Source: Rhizohabitans arisaemae (GTDB taxonomy: Bacteria > Actinomycetota > Actinomycetes > Streptosporangiales > Streptosporangiaceae). Taken from it: 64,000 nucleotides of DNA. The notes under the pieces are model-generated. The model had not been told where the DNA came from. It saw nothing but the letters and a program-made list of their open reading frames with translations, and searched no databases. The DNA lies in contig NZ_BLRH01000034.1 in assembly GCF_025996515.1 (NCBI RefSeq), positions 372,001-436,000 on the forward strand. Reading direction: 5' to 3'. The first letter of the stretch is position 1, and each line of letters opens with the position of its first letter. This document shows, piece by piece, positions 34,533 through 42,520 of the stretch. The position numbers and the translations under genes were made by a program.

Positions 34533-36002
34533 GTGGACAAGCCCGCGGGGATGTTCGACCGGGACTACGAGTGGGCGGAGCTGTCCAGGTTCACGGAGTA
34601 CCCCGGGCCGGAGGCGACACTGGGGATCGTGTCGGGCCGGCGCCGCCAGGGGAAGACCTTTCTGCTGGACGCGGTGTGCCGGGCGACCGGGGGGTTCTTC
34701 TTCGCCGCGACCGAGGCGACCCAGGCCGAGTCGCTCCACCAGTTCGGCACGGCGATCGCGCGGCACCTGGGGGAGGGTACCCCGCGCCGGTTCGCGGGGT
34801 GGGACGAGGCCGTCGAGGTGCTGATGTCGCTGGCGCGCGACCGGCCGACCCCGGTGGTGATCGACGAGTTCCCCTACCTGGCCAAGGCGTCCCCCCAGCT
34901 GCCTTCGCTGATCCAGCGGGCCCTTGGCCCGCAGGCGCAGCGGGCGGGCACCCCGGTCCGGCTGCTCCTGTGCGGGTCGGCGCTGTCCTTCATGGGCGGA
35001 CTGCTCGCCGGTACCGCGCCGCTGCGGGGGAGGGCGAGCCTGGACCTGGTCGTGCCCACTCTGGACTACCGGCTCGCCCGGCGGTTCTGGGAGATCGACG
35101 ACCTGCGGCTGGCGTTCCTGGTCAACGCGGTCGTCGGCGGCACCCCCGCATACCGGCGCGAGTTCACCTTCGGCGACGCGCCCCGCGACATGACCGATTT
35201 CGGGCCGTGGGTGGTGCGCAACGTGCTCAACCCGGGCAGGCCGCTGTTCCGGGAGGCGCGGTTCCTCCTCGCCGAGGAGCCCGAGATCCGGGACACCGCC
35301 CTCTACCACGGCGTGCTGTCGTCCATCGCCGACGGCAACCACACGCGGGGCGGCATCGCGGGCTACCTGGGCCGCAAGTCCACCGACCTCGGTCACGCGC
35401 TGACCGTGCTGGAGGACGTCGGTATGATCATCCGCGAGCCGGACGCGTTCCACGGGAAGCGGACGGCGTATCGGATCGCCGAGCCGATCCTCGCCTTCTA
35501 CCACGCGATCATGCGCCCGGAGTGGACGGACCTGGAACGTCCGGGATACGCCGACGAGGTGTGGAGCCGCTCCCAGGCCCGGTTCCGCGACCACGTCCTC
35601 GGACCGCACTTCGAGCATCTGGCCCGGACTTGGGCGCGCTGGCACGCGGTGCCGGACACCCTCGGCGGGAGGCGCACCCGGGTCGCCTCGGGCACCCTGT
35701 CGGACCCCGCGAACCGGACCACCCACGAGCTCGACGTCGTGGTGTTCGGCCGGGACGGCGACGGGCCGGAGCGGATTCTGGCCATCGGCGAGGCCAAGAG
35801 CGGCGACGTGCTCGGCCGGGCGCACCTGGAGCGCCTGGAACGGCTCCGGCGCCTGCTGGCGGGCCGGGACGGGCGGGCGTCCGGCGACGTGCGGCTGCTG
35901 CTGTTCAGCGGCACCGGTTTCATGCCCGCGCTCACCGAGGAGGCGTCGCGGCGGGACGACCTTCAGCTCGTCGACCCGGCCCGGCTCTACGAGGGATCCT
36001 GA
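34533..36002 (+). CDS. AAA ATPase with C-terminal DUF234 nuclease-like domain
   Basis: A 489-residue protein of the archaeal-type ATPase group (COG1672). Walker A is GRRRQGKT (35-42) and Walker B is PVVIDEFPYL (108-116). Residues about 230-330 look like a winged-helix unit (HTRGGIAGYLGRKSTDLGHA). The C-terminal DUF234 part contains HELDVVVFG and LAIGEAKSG (D-x-n-ExK), the catalytic pattern of PD-(D/E)xK nucleases. Such proteins are common in archaea and scattered in bacteria, and are suspected to act in DNA processing or defence; the biological role is not settled. GTG 34533 has a strong GAGGAGG site. It stands alone under a highly palindromic promoter. Confidence 0.85.
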   Translation: MDKPAGMFDRDYEWAELSRFTEYPGPEATLGIVSGRRRQGKTFLLDAVCRATGGFFFAATEATQAESLHQFGTAIARHLGEGTPRRFAGWDEAVEVLMSLARDRPTPVVIDEFPYLAKASPQLPSLIQRALGPQAQRAGTPVRLLLCGSALSFMGGLLAGTAPLRGRASLDLVVPTLDYRLARRFWEIDDLRLAFLVNAVVGGTPAYRREFTFGDAPRDMTDFGPWVVRNVLNPGRPLFREARFLLAEEPEIRDTALYHGVLSSIADGNHTRGGIAGYLGRKSTDLGHALTVLEDVGMIIREPDAFHGKRTAYRIAEPILAFYHAIMRPEWTDLERPGYADEVWSRSQARFRDHVLGPHFEHLARTWARWHAVPDTLGGRRTRVASGTLSDPANRTTHELDVVVFGRDGDGPERILAIGEAKSGDVLGRAHLERLERLRRLLAGRDGRASGDVRLLLFSGTGFMPALTEEASRRDDLQLVDPARLYEGS

Positions 36003-36144
36003 GCCTTTCCGGCCGCCGGATTCGGCCCGTCGGGTCACCGGAATTCGGGCGGGCCGGGAACGGCCGAATTCCGGCGGGACTCGGAGCCGAATTGTGTTTT
36101 CGGATGCCCGTCGAAGTCGGCGCCGTGTCGTATCCGGATAATCA

Positions 36145-36171
36145 TTGACAGCCGTCCTTGATTGGTATTAG
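36145..36171 (+). promoter_or_regulatory. Candidate sigma-70 promoter
   Basis: TTGACA at 36145-36150 and TATTAG at 36166-36171, separated by 15 bases, in a locally AT-rich part of the 350-base gap after the ATPase gene. It would drive the two His-rich membrane-protein genes with a leader of about 170 bases. The rest of the gap (36003-36351) shows no gene. Confidence 0.4.
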
Positions 36172-36351
36172 TTGCTTTTCAGATCACCTCACCGCCTCGC
36201 CGAATTCCGGGAAACCATGAAACCCTGACTTAAACGCGTCTGTATTCCGCTGAAACCGGCCCGTCGGCATACCGGGAGACCGCCGAGCGGTCCCGGGAGC
36301 CGGCCCACCCATCCCCGACGACGCTCCCATCCGAGACAACGGAGGTCACCC

Positions 36352-36915
36352 ATGGCGTCGCACAGCGGTCCGGCCCCTCGATCCGCAAGCCTCTTCCTCG
36401 CCCTCAACGAGCGCCACCACAAGGTCGCGCTCGGCGTCTACCTGGTGATCGTGGTCGCCCACTGGGCCGAGCACCTGGCCCAGGCCGTCCAGATCTACGT
36501 CCTGGGCTGGCCCCTGCCCGAGGCCCGGGGCGTCCTGGGGGTGCCCATCCCCTGGCTGGTCACCTCCGAGTGGATGCACTACGGCTACGCCCTGATCATG
36601 CTCGTCGGGCTCCTCCTGCTGCGGCCCGGCTTCACCGGCAGGGCGCGGACCTGGTGGAACGTCTCGCTCGGCATCCAGGTATGGCACCACCTCGAGCACC
36701 TGATCCTGCTCGTCCAGGCACTGGCCGGAGCCAACCTCCTGGGCCGGCCCGCCCCCACCAGCATCATCCAGCTGATCGTCCCCCGGGTGGAGCTCCACCT
36801 CTTCTACAACGCGCTCGTCTTCGCCCCGATGGTGGTCGCGATGCTGCTGCACCGGCGCCCCCGGGAGTCCGAGCGCACCGCCGCCCGCTGCACCTGCGCC
36901 GTCGCCACCGGGTGA
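36352..36915 (+). CDS. Integral membrane protein with HWAEH and WHHLEH motifs
   Basis: A 187-residue protein with about four transmembrane helices. Helix 1 contains VVAHWAEHLAQ, helix 3 contains IQVWHHLEHLILL, and a third histidine cluster, RVELHLFYN, lies in helix 4. The repeated H-x2-EH pattern inside helices suggests metal or haem binding in the membrane. I do not recognise an established family name. It overlaps the next gene by 4 bases, so the two products probably work together. Confidence 0.75.
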   Translation: MASHSGPAPRSASLFLALNERHHKVALGVYLVIVVAHWAEHLAQAVQIYVLGWPLPEARGVLGVPIPWLVTSEWMHYGYALIMLVGLLLLRPGFTGRARTWWNVSLGIQVWHHLEHLILLVQALAGANLLGRPAPTSIIQLIVPRVELHLFYNALVFAPMVVAMLLHRRPRESERTAARCTCAVATG

Positions 36916-37370
36916 GACCCGGCCGCCGGTTCGGCGCCTTCGACGCGGTGGTGTCGGCCGCGGGCCTGCTGCTGGTGCTGCTCGCCGTACCGGGCATCGC
37001 CCCGGCCCGGGCGGCGGCCTTCGCCGACGGACTGCCCGGAGTCTTCACCGCCCACCGCGTCGAATGCGTGCGGCACCCCGGACACGAGTCGTGCTCCTGG
37101 CTGGGGGAGTTCCGCTCCGACGACGGCGCCGTCCGCCGCGCGACGGTCGCCTTCTACGGCAGCGACCGGGACATGTTCACCGAGGGCCGGCAAACCCGCG
37201 CCTTCGACACCGGCCGCCGGGGGCACGTCTACGGCCCCGGCGGCTCCCGAGAGTGGATCGCCGTGGCCCTCCTGCTGCTCGCCGGCCTCCTGCTCACCGC
37301 CCGCCCGCTGCTGCGCCGGCGGCACCCCGGCCGTGCCCGGGTGTCCGTGGCCGGGACCGGCGACGGGTGA
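36912..37370 (+). CDS. Small membrane protein with extracytoplasmic Cys-containing domain
   Basis: A 152-residue protein starting at GTG 36912, inside the stop of the preceding gene. It has an N-terminal helix (VVSAAGLLLVLLAVPGI), an external domain of about 75 residues with VECVRHPGHESCSWLGEFRS, and a C-terminal helix (WIAVALLLLAGLLLTA) followed by a basic tail. The two cysteines could form a disulfide outside the cell. Function unknown; translational coupling points to a complex with the His-rich membrane protein. Confidence 0.7.
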   Translation: MRPGRRFGAFDAVVSAAGLLLVLLAVPGIAPARAAAFADGLPGVFTAHRVECVRHPGHESCSWLGEFRSDDGAVRRATVAFYGSDRDMFTEGRQTRAFDTGRRGHVYGPGGSREWIAVALLLLAGLLLTARPLLRRRHPGRARVSVAGTGDG

Positions 37371-37645
37371 GCGGGATCGCCGCGGCGATGTTTCGGCGGG
37401 GAGACGACCCGGCCGGGCCGACCCACGGAGCTCTCCTCCGACGTGAATACGGAAACACCACGGCTTCCCGTTTCGACAGGCGAAGGTTTGGTGAATTTTC
37501 CAGCATTTCTCCGGAAATCTGATTAGCAATATCAATTGACTGCCCTGTATTTCCGAAGTCAGAGCATTTTGGTCTTGGAGGGCAGGCGCCGCCACCTGAC
37601 GGAGTTCCCGGCCGGCCCCTTGAACGGGGCCGTGGACGAGAGGCG
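37371..37645. other. Intergenic region, no gene recognised
   Basis: A 275-base gap between convergent units, with an AT-rich stretch near 37490-37570 that includes TTGACT followed by TATTTC. No frame shows a family motif. It should contain the 3' regions of both units. Confidence 0.35.
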
Positions 37646-38854
37646 TCAGTCCCAGTTCAATCGCCGTTCCAGCAGCGCCTGCTGGGCCGGGTTGGCGGTC
37701 AGTGCCAAGGCCAGCCTGTCGCACTCCCGGGCCTGCGTCGCGTGGCCCAGTTCGCGAAGGAGCTCGGCGCGGGTGGCATGGAAGAGCGGGTAGCGCCGGA
37801 GCACCGGGCCGAGTTCCGTCAGTTCGTCCAGCGCCGCCTGCGGGCCCATCGCGTAGCGCAGGGCAACAGCCCGATGCAGCCGGGTGATGGGAGAAGGGGC
37901 CAGGTGGAGCAGCATGTCGTACAGGATCAGGATCTGGGCCCAGTCGGTGTGCTCGAAGCTGTCGGCCTCGGCGTGACAGGCCGCGATGGCCGCCTGGAGC
38001 TGGTACGGGCCCGGCCGGCGGTGGGCGCGGGCCGCACGCATCAGCAGGGCGCTCGCCGCGCTGATCTCCTGGTGGTTCCACAGGCCGCGGTCCTGGTCGG
38101 CCAGCAGGATCAGTTGTTCACGCGCGTCGAAGCGGGCGGCGCCGCGCGCCCGGTGCAGCCGGATGAGGGCCAGCAGGCCGATCACCTCCGGCTCGCCGGG
38201 CATGAGGCCGGCCAGCAGGCTGGCCAGCCATTCCGCGTCCTCGACCAGGTCGCGGGCATGGGCGCGGTCGGCGGTGCTGGACAGGTAGCCTTCGTTGAAC
38301 AGCAGGTAGATGACAGCCAAGACCTCCTCCAGCCGATCGGGCAGGTCCTCGGCGGCCGGGATGCGGTACGGGATACCCGCTTCGGTGATCTTCCGTTTGG
38401 CGCGGGTCAGGCGTTGTGCCACCGTCGTCTCCGATACCAGGAACGCGGCGGCGATCTGGGCGGTGCTCAGCCCGCACACCACACGCAGCGTCAGCGCGAT
38501 CCGCGCCGCCCGCGACAGCGCCGGATGGCAGCAGATGAAGATCAGCCGTAGCCGGTCGTCCGGCGGGGACGGCCGGATCCAGCGCAGCTGCTCCAGTTTG
38601 GCGCGATGGTTGCCCTCCCGGCGGAGCACATCCAGGCCGCGCCTGCGGGCCACGGTGAACAGCCACGCGTCCGGGCGTTCCGGCACACCCTCCTGCGGCC
38701 AGCGGCGGAGGGCGATCTCCACGGCGTCCTGGACCAGGTCCTCGGCGGCGGAGAAATCGCCCAGCAGGGAGACCAGAGACGCGGCCAGGCGGCCCGCGTG
38801 TTCACGTACCACGCGGGCCAGGACCTCCTCGCTCACCCGGAGTGGCCGGCTCAT
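37646..38854 (-). CDS. ECF sigma factor of the ECF42 type (long C-terminal extension)
   Basis: A 402-residue sigma factor. Region 2 has FSAAEDLVQDAVEIALRRWP and region 4 has LRVVCGLSTAQIAAAFLVSE, then TTVAQRLTRAKRK. Residues about 175-400 form the extended helical C-terminal domain (VIYLLFNEGYLSS, DLVEDAEWLASLLAGLMPGE and RLHRAVALRYAMG) characteristic of ECF42 factors, which lack a separate anti-sigma factor. ATG 38854 overlaps the stop of the YCII gene by 4 bases. The VOC-YCII-ECF42 order is the conserved context of this sigma group, in which the YCII (DGPF) gene is the usual target and partner. Confidence 0.9.
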   Translation of the reverse strand: MSRPLRVSEEVLARVVREHAGRLAASLVSLLGDFSAAEDLVQDAVEIALRRWPQEGVPERPDAWLFTVARRRGLDVLRREGNHRAKLEQLRWIRPSPPDDRLRLIFICCHPALSRAARIALTLRVVCGLSTAQIAAAFLVSETTVAQRLTRAKRKITEAGIPYRIPAAEDLPDRLEEVLAVIYLLFNEGYLSSTADRAHARDLVEDAEWLASLLAGLMPGEPEVIGLLALIRLHRARGAARFDAREQLILLADQDRGLWNHQEISAASALLMRAARAHRRPGPYQLQAAIAACHAEADSFEHTDWAQILILYDMLLHLAPSPITRLHRAVALRYAMGPQAALDELTELGPVLRRYPLFHATRAELLRELGHATQARECDRLALALTANPAQQALLERRLNWD

Positions 38855-39192
38855 CGGGCGGGGCGGATCTCCACGATCGGGCACGCCGGCCAGGACCTGG
38901 CCAGTTTCAGCGCCTCGTCCAGATCGGCGACCTCCACTTCGGCGAAGCCGCTGACGACCTCCTTGCCCTCCACGAACGGGCCGTCGATGACGATCGGGGC
39001 GCCGGTGCGCGGCAGCCGTACGGTGGTGGCGGTGTGGACGGGGGCCAGGTGCGTGTGATGGGTGATCTTCCCGGCGTTGTCGGCAAACCAGCGGACCACC
39101 GCCGCGTAGGCGGCCTCGCGTTCCAGGTCGCCCATCGCCTCCAGCTCTCTGGCGTACTCTTCGGTCTCCACGAACATCAGCACGTACTTCAC
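38851..39192 (-). CDS. YCII-related (DGPF) protein
   Basis: A 113-residue ferredoxin-like-fold protein. It starts VKYVLMFVETEEYARELEAM and contains VIDGPFVEGKEVVSGFAEVE, the DGPF motif that names the family. DGPF proteins are standard partners and regulon members of ECF42 sigma factors. GTG 39192 is chosen because AGGAG lies 8 bases before it; it begins 2 bases after the VOC stop. Its biochemical activity is not established. Confidence 0.87.
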   Translation of the reverse strand: MKYVLMFVETEEYARELEAMGDLEREAAYAAVVRWFADNAGKITHHTHLAPVHTATTVRLPRTGAPIVIDGPFVEGKEVVSGFAEVEVADLDEALKLARSWPACPIVEIRPAR

Positions 39193-39194
39193 CC

Positions 39195-39608
39195 TTATCG
39201 CTCCTGGCTCTGGGTGGCCGGCAGGGCGGCGTACAGGTCGACGCCGTTGCCGTCCGGGTCGGCGACCGTGGCGTGGCGCATCCCCCAGAAGGCGTCGAAC
39301 GGCTCGGCCAGGCCGCGGTATCCGGCCTCGATGAGCTCGGCGTAGGCGGTGTCCACGTCGGCGGGTGCAGGGTACTGGAAGCACAAGAGGGTACGCGGCC
39401 CGCCGGTGGGCGCGGACCAGCCCGGCAGGAACGGCGTGCGGAACGGCTCGGTGTTCAGCATCAGGTGCAGGCCGTTCGGGAGGTCGCATCCGGCGTGTTC
39501 GGGCGAGTGCGGGTCGAGCTTGAACTCCAGGCCCAACCGGGCGTAGAAGGCCATGCCGGCCGCCATGTCGGAGACGATGATGTCGATGGTGTTCAGCGTC
39601 GGTGTCAT
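39195..39608 (-). CDS. VOC family protein
   Basis: A 137-residue glyoxalase-fold protein: MTPTLNTIDIIVSDMAAGMA, then FYARLGLEFK for the first module, and ADVDTAYAELIEAGYRGLAE to VADPDGNGVDLYAAL for the second. The conserved DPDGN turn and acidic residue near the end match metal-binding VOC members. It heads the VOC-YCII-ECF42 operon and is presumably under control of that sigma factor. Substrate unknown. Confidence 0.88.
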   Translation of the reverse strand: MTPTLNTIDIIVSDMAAGMAFYARLGLEFKLDPHSPEHAGCDLPNGLHLMLNTEPFRTPFLPGWSAPTGGPRTLLCFQYPAPADVDTAYAELIEAGYRGLAEPFDAFWGMRHATVADPDGNGVDLYAALPATQSQER

Positions 39609-39829
39609 GCTCTGCTCCGTGGTTTCGGGATGGCCAGGGGCGCCGGATCGGCCACCGGCGCGAAGACCGCGCGTTCATGCGAAGGTTTCGCCGGCCGGAG
39701 ACCGGCTCTCACCTGAAAGACGATCCGCGAGACGCCGTACACGACATCACGACGAACAGATTTGGGGAGGTGCCCGCACCCTCCTCGGCCGCGTGGGTCA
39801 AGGCGCTGTGGCGCAGCGTCCACGGACCG

Positions 39830-40116
39830 CCTGGCAGCCCGGCGGTCGCCTGATCGCACGGCTCGGCGGCGCGCCGGTGCAGGACACCCGGGCCCCACCG
39901 GATTCCGGGTCCAGGTCTCCCGGCGGGCACGCCGGACCGGCGCTGCGGCCAGGCGGTGTCGGTGCGCCAGACGACGACCCTGCGGTGCCCGGCCCGGTCG
40001 ACCGAACGGCGTGCCCGCCGGTGGTCGCCCGCGCCGAACGCGGACACGTCCTGCTGGACCTGCGCACCGTCTTCCCCGACCAGGACCAGGGCCTGCTCCA
40101 CGGCCTGACGCCCTGA
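39830..40116 (+). pseudogene. selA: Possible 3' remnant of selA (L-seryl-tRNA(Sec) selenium transferase)
   Basis: The plus-strand frame ending at 40116 reads RLIARLGGAPVQDTR, later GAPDDDPAVPGPVDR, and finally RGHVLLDLRTVFPDQDQGLL. The last part follows the C-terminus of SelA (TGDPxVxGRV..xxLLLDLRTVxPEQD). The upstream body, including the PLP-binding part, is absent, and the frame has no start. A selB relic lies 2.4 kb away, which strengthens the reading. The match is by eye and needs a profile search. Confidence 0.45.
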
Positions 40117-40233
40117 CCACGGCGGCACCCGCACCGGCCGACCAAAGGAGAGCTTGAGCTCCAGCGCAGTGGAGGTTGCACGATGGTCGCACCGAGGGCG
40201 CCCGCCCCGACCGAAACGCGAAGGAACCCGCCG

Positions 40234-40599
40234 ATGGACACCGACTCCGGCTTCTACTCGATCATCGACTACACCGTCGACGGACACGGCACCCAGCGTG
40301 AGCTCGTCGCGGCGTTCGCCGAAATCCAGGAACGGTGGGTGCGTTTCCACCCGGGATACCGCTCCGCCCGCTTCCACGTGAGCACCGACGGCACCCGCGT
40401 GTACAACATCGTGCGCTGGGACAGCGAGACCGCCTACCGCGACTTCGTGGCGACCTCCGACACCGAAGGCCGGATGGCGGCGATCCAAGCCGCGCTGGAC
40501 GGCCTGTCCGGACAGGCCGAACCCCGAATGAGCGGACCGCCCACCTACACCGTCGTCCGGGAGATCGGCCCGGGACCGCGGCCCACCGACCCCTCGTGA
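40234..40599 (+). CDS. Antibiotic biosynthesis monooxygenase-like (dimeric alpha/beta barrel) protein
   Basis: A 121-residue small protein: SGFYSIIDYTVDGHGTQREL, HPGYRSARFHVSTDGTRVYN, IVRWDSETAYRDFVATSDTE. The order of strands and the HPGYRSARFHVS..VYNIVRWDS pattern fit the ABM/SchA-CurD-like dimeric ferredoxin fold. Members include cofactor-free quinol monooxygenases and cyclases. AAGGAA lies 7 bases before ATG 40234. It sits 17 bases before the DsbA-like gene and may be cotranscribed with it. Confidence 0.75.
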   Translation: MDTDSGFYSIIDYTVDGHGTQRELVAAFAEIQERWVRFHPGYRSARFHVSTDGTRVYNIVRWDSETAYRDFVATSDTEGRMAAIQAALDGLSGQAEPRMSGPPTYTVVREIGPGPRPTDPS

Positions 40600-40616
40600 C
40601 CGGAACCGGAGCAGCC

Positions 40617-41255
40617 ATGAAGATCGAGGTGTTCGCCGACGTGCTCTGCCCCTGGTGCTACATCGGCAAACGACGCCTGGCCGCGGCCCTTGCCGAACTC
40701 GGCGGCCCCGACGCGCCCGCGGTCGTCTGGCGCGCCTTCGAACTCGACCCGGGGGCGAGCCGCGTCCCCGGCCCGACCGCGGCCGAGGCGATGGCCGAGT
40801 GGTGGGGTGAAAAGGCGCCCGAGCGCGTCGCCCTGATCGGGTCCACCGGCGCCGCGGAGGGCCTGGAGCTCAACCTGCACCTCGCACGGCCGGTGAGCAC
40901 CTTCGACGCGCACCGGCTGGGACACCTGGCCGGTCGCCGTGGCCGGGCCGACGAGGTGCTGGAACGCCTGCTGCGCGCTTACCACACCGAGGGTCTCAAC
41001 GTGGCCGACCACGACGTCCTCGCGCGCCTGGGGGAGGAGGCCGGCCTGGACGGCGGGGAGGTCCGCGCGATGCTGTCCGGCGACGCCCACGCCGAGGACG
41101 TCGCCGCCGACCGCCGCCGCGCCGCCGAGCTGGGAGTGACCGGGGTCCCCTCCCTGGTGATCGGCGGTGCGCCCCCGGTCTCGGGGGTCCGGCCCGTCGC
41201 CGAGCTGCGGCGGCTGCTGGAGTCCGCCGTCATCGGGACGGTTCGGCCGGCCTAG
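40617..41255 (+). CDS. DsbA family (FrnE-like) oxidoreductase
   Basis: A 212-residue cytoplasmic thioredoxin-fold protein of the DsbA/FrnE group. It has the active site CPWC (Cys11, Cys14) in FADVLCPWCYIGKRR, an inserted helical domain, and the cis-proline loop in GVTGVPSLVIGG near the C-terminus. Family members act on disulfides or as 2-hydroxychromene-2-carboxylate isomerase-like proteins; FrnE is linked to polyketide production and oxidative stress. Fragments of second and third copies lie at 42.3 and 47.1 kb. A 10-bp stem-loop follows the gene. Confidence 0.9.
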   Translation: MKIEVFADVLCPWCYIGKRRLAAALAELGGPDAPAVVWRAFELDPGASRVPGPTAAEAMAEWWGEKAPERVALIGSTGAAEGLELNLHLARPVSTFDAHRLGHLAGRRGRADEVLERLLRAYHTEGLNVADHDVLARLGEEAGLDGGEVRAMLSGDAHAEDVAADRRRAAELGVTGVPSLVIGGAPPVSGVRPVAELRRLLESAVIGTVRPA

Positions 41256-41279
41256 GTGCCGCCGGGCCGTTCCGGACAC

Positions 41280-41310
41280 GGTACGGGCCGCGCCCGTCAC
41301 GGCCCGTACC
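41280..41310 (+). terminator. Terminator hairpin after the DsbA-like gene
   Basis: Perfect 10-bp arms GGTACGGGCC and GGCCCGTACC with an 11-base loop, 25 bases past the stop. There is no T tract. The stem resembles the GGTACGGC hairpins at 19.45 and 43.36 kb. Confidence 0.7.
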
Positions 41311-41328
41311 ATGCGGCAAATCATGGGC

Positions 41329-41345
41329 GTATCATATATTGATAC
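41329..41345. promoter_or_regulatory. Inverted repeat GTATCA-n5-TGATAC upstream of the methyltransferase gene
   Basis: The element GTATCATATATTGATAC has 6-bp arms around 5 bases and lies in the only AT-rich part of the gap, about 75 bases before the methyltransferase start. It is a good candidate operator or promoter element. A second AT-rich section, GATCGATATTC, follows. Confidence 0.5.
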
Positions 41346-41417
41346 AAAATTGTCCACGATTCGGACGATCGATATTCTCGCCGTGACCGGCCCACCCCTT
41401 CAGGAGGGACACGCCCC

Positions 41418-42215
41418 ATGTCGGTGCCGCACGCCACATACACCCACGGCCACCACGAGTCCGTCGTCCGCTCCCACGCCTGGCGCACGGCCGCCAACTC
41501 CGCCGCCTACCTGCTCCCTCACCTGCGTCCCGGCATGACCCTGCTGGACGTCGGATGCGGCCCCGGCACCATCACCGCCGACCTGGCCGCAGCGGTCGCG
41601 CCCGGAGCGGTCACCGCCGTCGACAGCGACGGCGGCATCGTCGCCCAGGCGGCCCGATCGGCCGCACCGACCGTCACCTGGCAGGTCGGCGACGTGCACC
41701 ACCTGCCCTACCCCGACGGGACGTTCGACGTCGTCCACGCCCACCAGGTCCTGCAGCACCTGGCAGACCCGGTGGACGCCCTGACCGCCATGCGCCGCCT
41801 CAGCGCCCCGGGCGGCCTGGTCGCCGCCCGCGACGCCGACTACGCCGCCTTCGTCTGGCATCCCCACGTACCCGCGCTGGACGACTGGCTGGCCCTCTAC
41901 CGCCGTGTGACCAGGGCCAACGGCGGCGAGCCCGACGCCGGGCGGCGCCTTCTGTCCTGGGCGCGCCAGGCCGGGTTCGGCGACGTCACGGCCGGCAGCT
42001 CCACCTGGTGCTTCGCCACCCCGGCCGACCGGGCCTGGTGGAGCTCCACCTGGGCCACGCGCATCACCTCCTCCACCCTGGCCGACCAGGCCCTCGCCTA
42101 CGGCCACGCCACCCGCGCCGACCTCGATCGCATGGCCGACGGCTGGCGCGAGTGGGGCATGGCGGAGGACGCCTGGTTCACCGTCGTCCACGGCGAGATC
42201 CTCTGCCGGGCCTGA
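41418..42215 (+). CDS. SAM-dependent class I methyltransferase (UbiE/COQ5-like)
   Basis: A 265-residue methyltransferase. Motif I is LLDVGCGPGTITADLAAAV (about 43-61), the acidic motif II loop is AVDSDGGIV and motif IV is FDVVHAHQVLQHLADP. The C-terminal half is a helical substrate cap with several tryptophans. AGGAGGGA lies 9 bases before the ATG. The substrate is probably a small molecule; no pathway neighbours help. An inverted repeat upstream suggests its own regulation. Confidence 0.88.
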   Translation: MSVPHATYTHGHHESVVRSHAWRTAANSAAYLLPHLRPGMTLLDVGCGPGTITADLAAAVAPGAVTAVDSDGGIVAQAARSAAPTVTWQVGDVHHLPYPDGTFDVVHAHQVLQHLADPVDALTAMRRLSAPGGLVAARDADYAAFVWHPHVPALDDWLALYRRVTRANGGEPDAGRRLLSWARQAGFGDVTAGSSTWCFATPADRAWWSSTWATRITSSTLADQALAYGHATRADLDRMADGWREWGMAEDAWFTVVHGEILCRA

Positions 42216-42299
42216 ACCCGCCGGGCGGCGGGGTCGGCCTGCGGGAAGCCCACCCAGGCGACGGGGCTCCGCTCCACCGCCCGCGCCTCACCCCCGGGC

Positions 42300-42440
42300 C
42301 GCGCTGTCCGGCGACGCCCACGCCGAGGACGTCGCCGCCGAGCTGGGAATGACCGGGGTCCCCTCCCTGGTGATCGGCGGCGCGCCCCCGGTCTCGGGGG
42401 CCCGGCCCGTCGCCGAGCCACGGCGGATACCTGAGCTCAC
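42300..42440 (+). pseudogene. C-terminal fragment of a second DsbA-like gene copy
   Basis: The frame reads ALSGDAHAEDVAAELGMTGV, then PSLVIGGAPPVSGARPVAEP, nearly identical to residues about 150-205 of the intact DsbA-like protein but lacking the DRRRA segment (15 bases deleted). DNA identity to 41069-41215 is very high, so this is a recent partial duplication. It has no start and no active site. Confidence 0.75.
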
Positions 42441-42520
42441 CGCCACAGCCGCGAACCGGACGGCGCATGCCGCCCGTACGTTCCCGAGGCCGCCCTCCGT
42501 TCCCGAGGCCGCCCTCCGGG

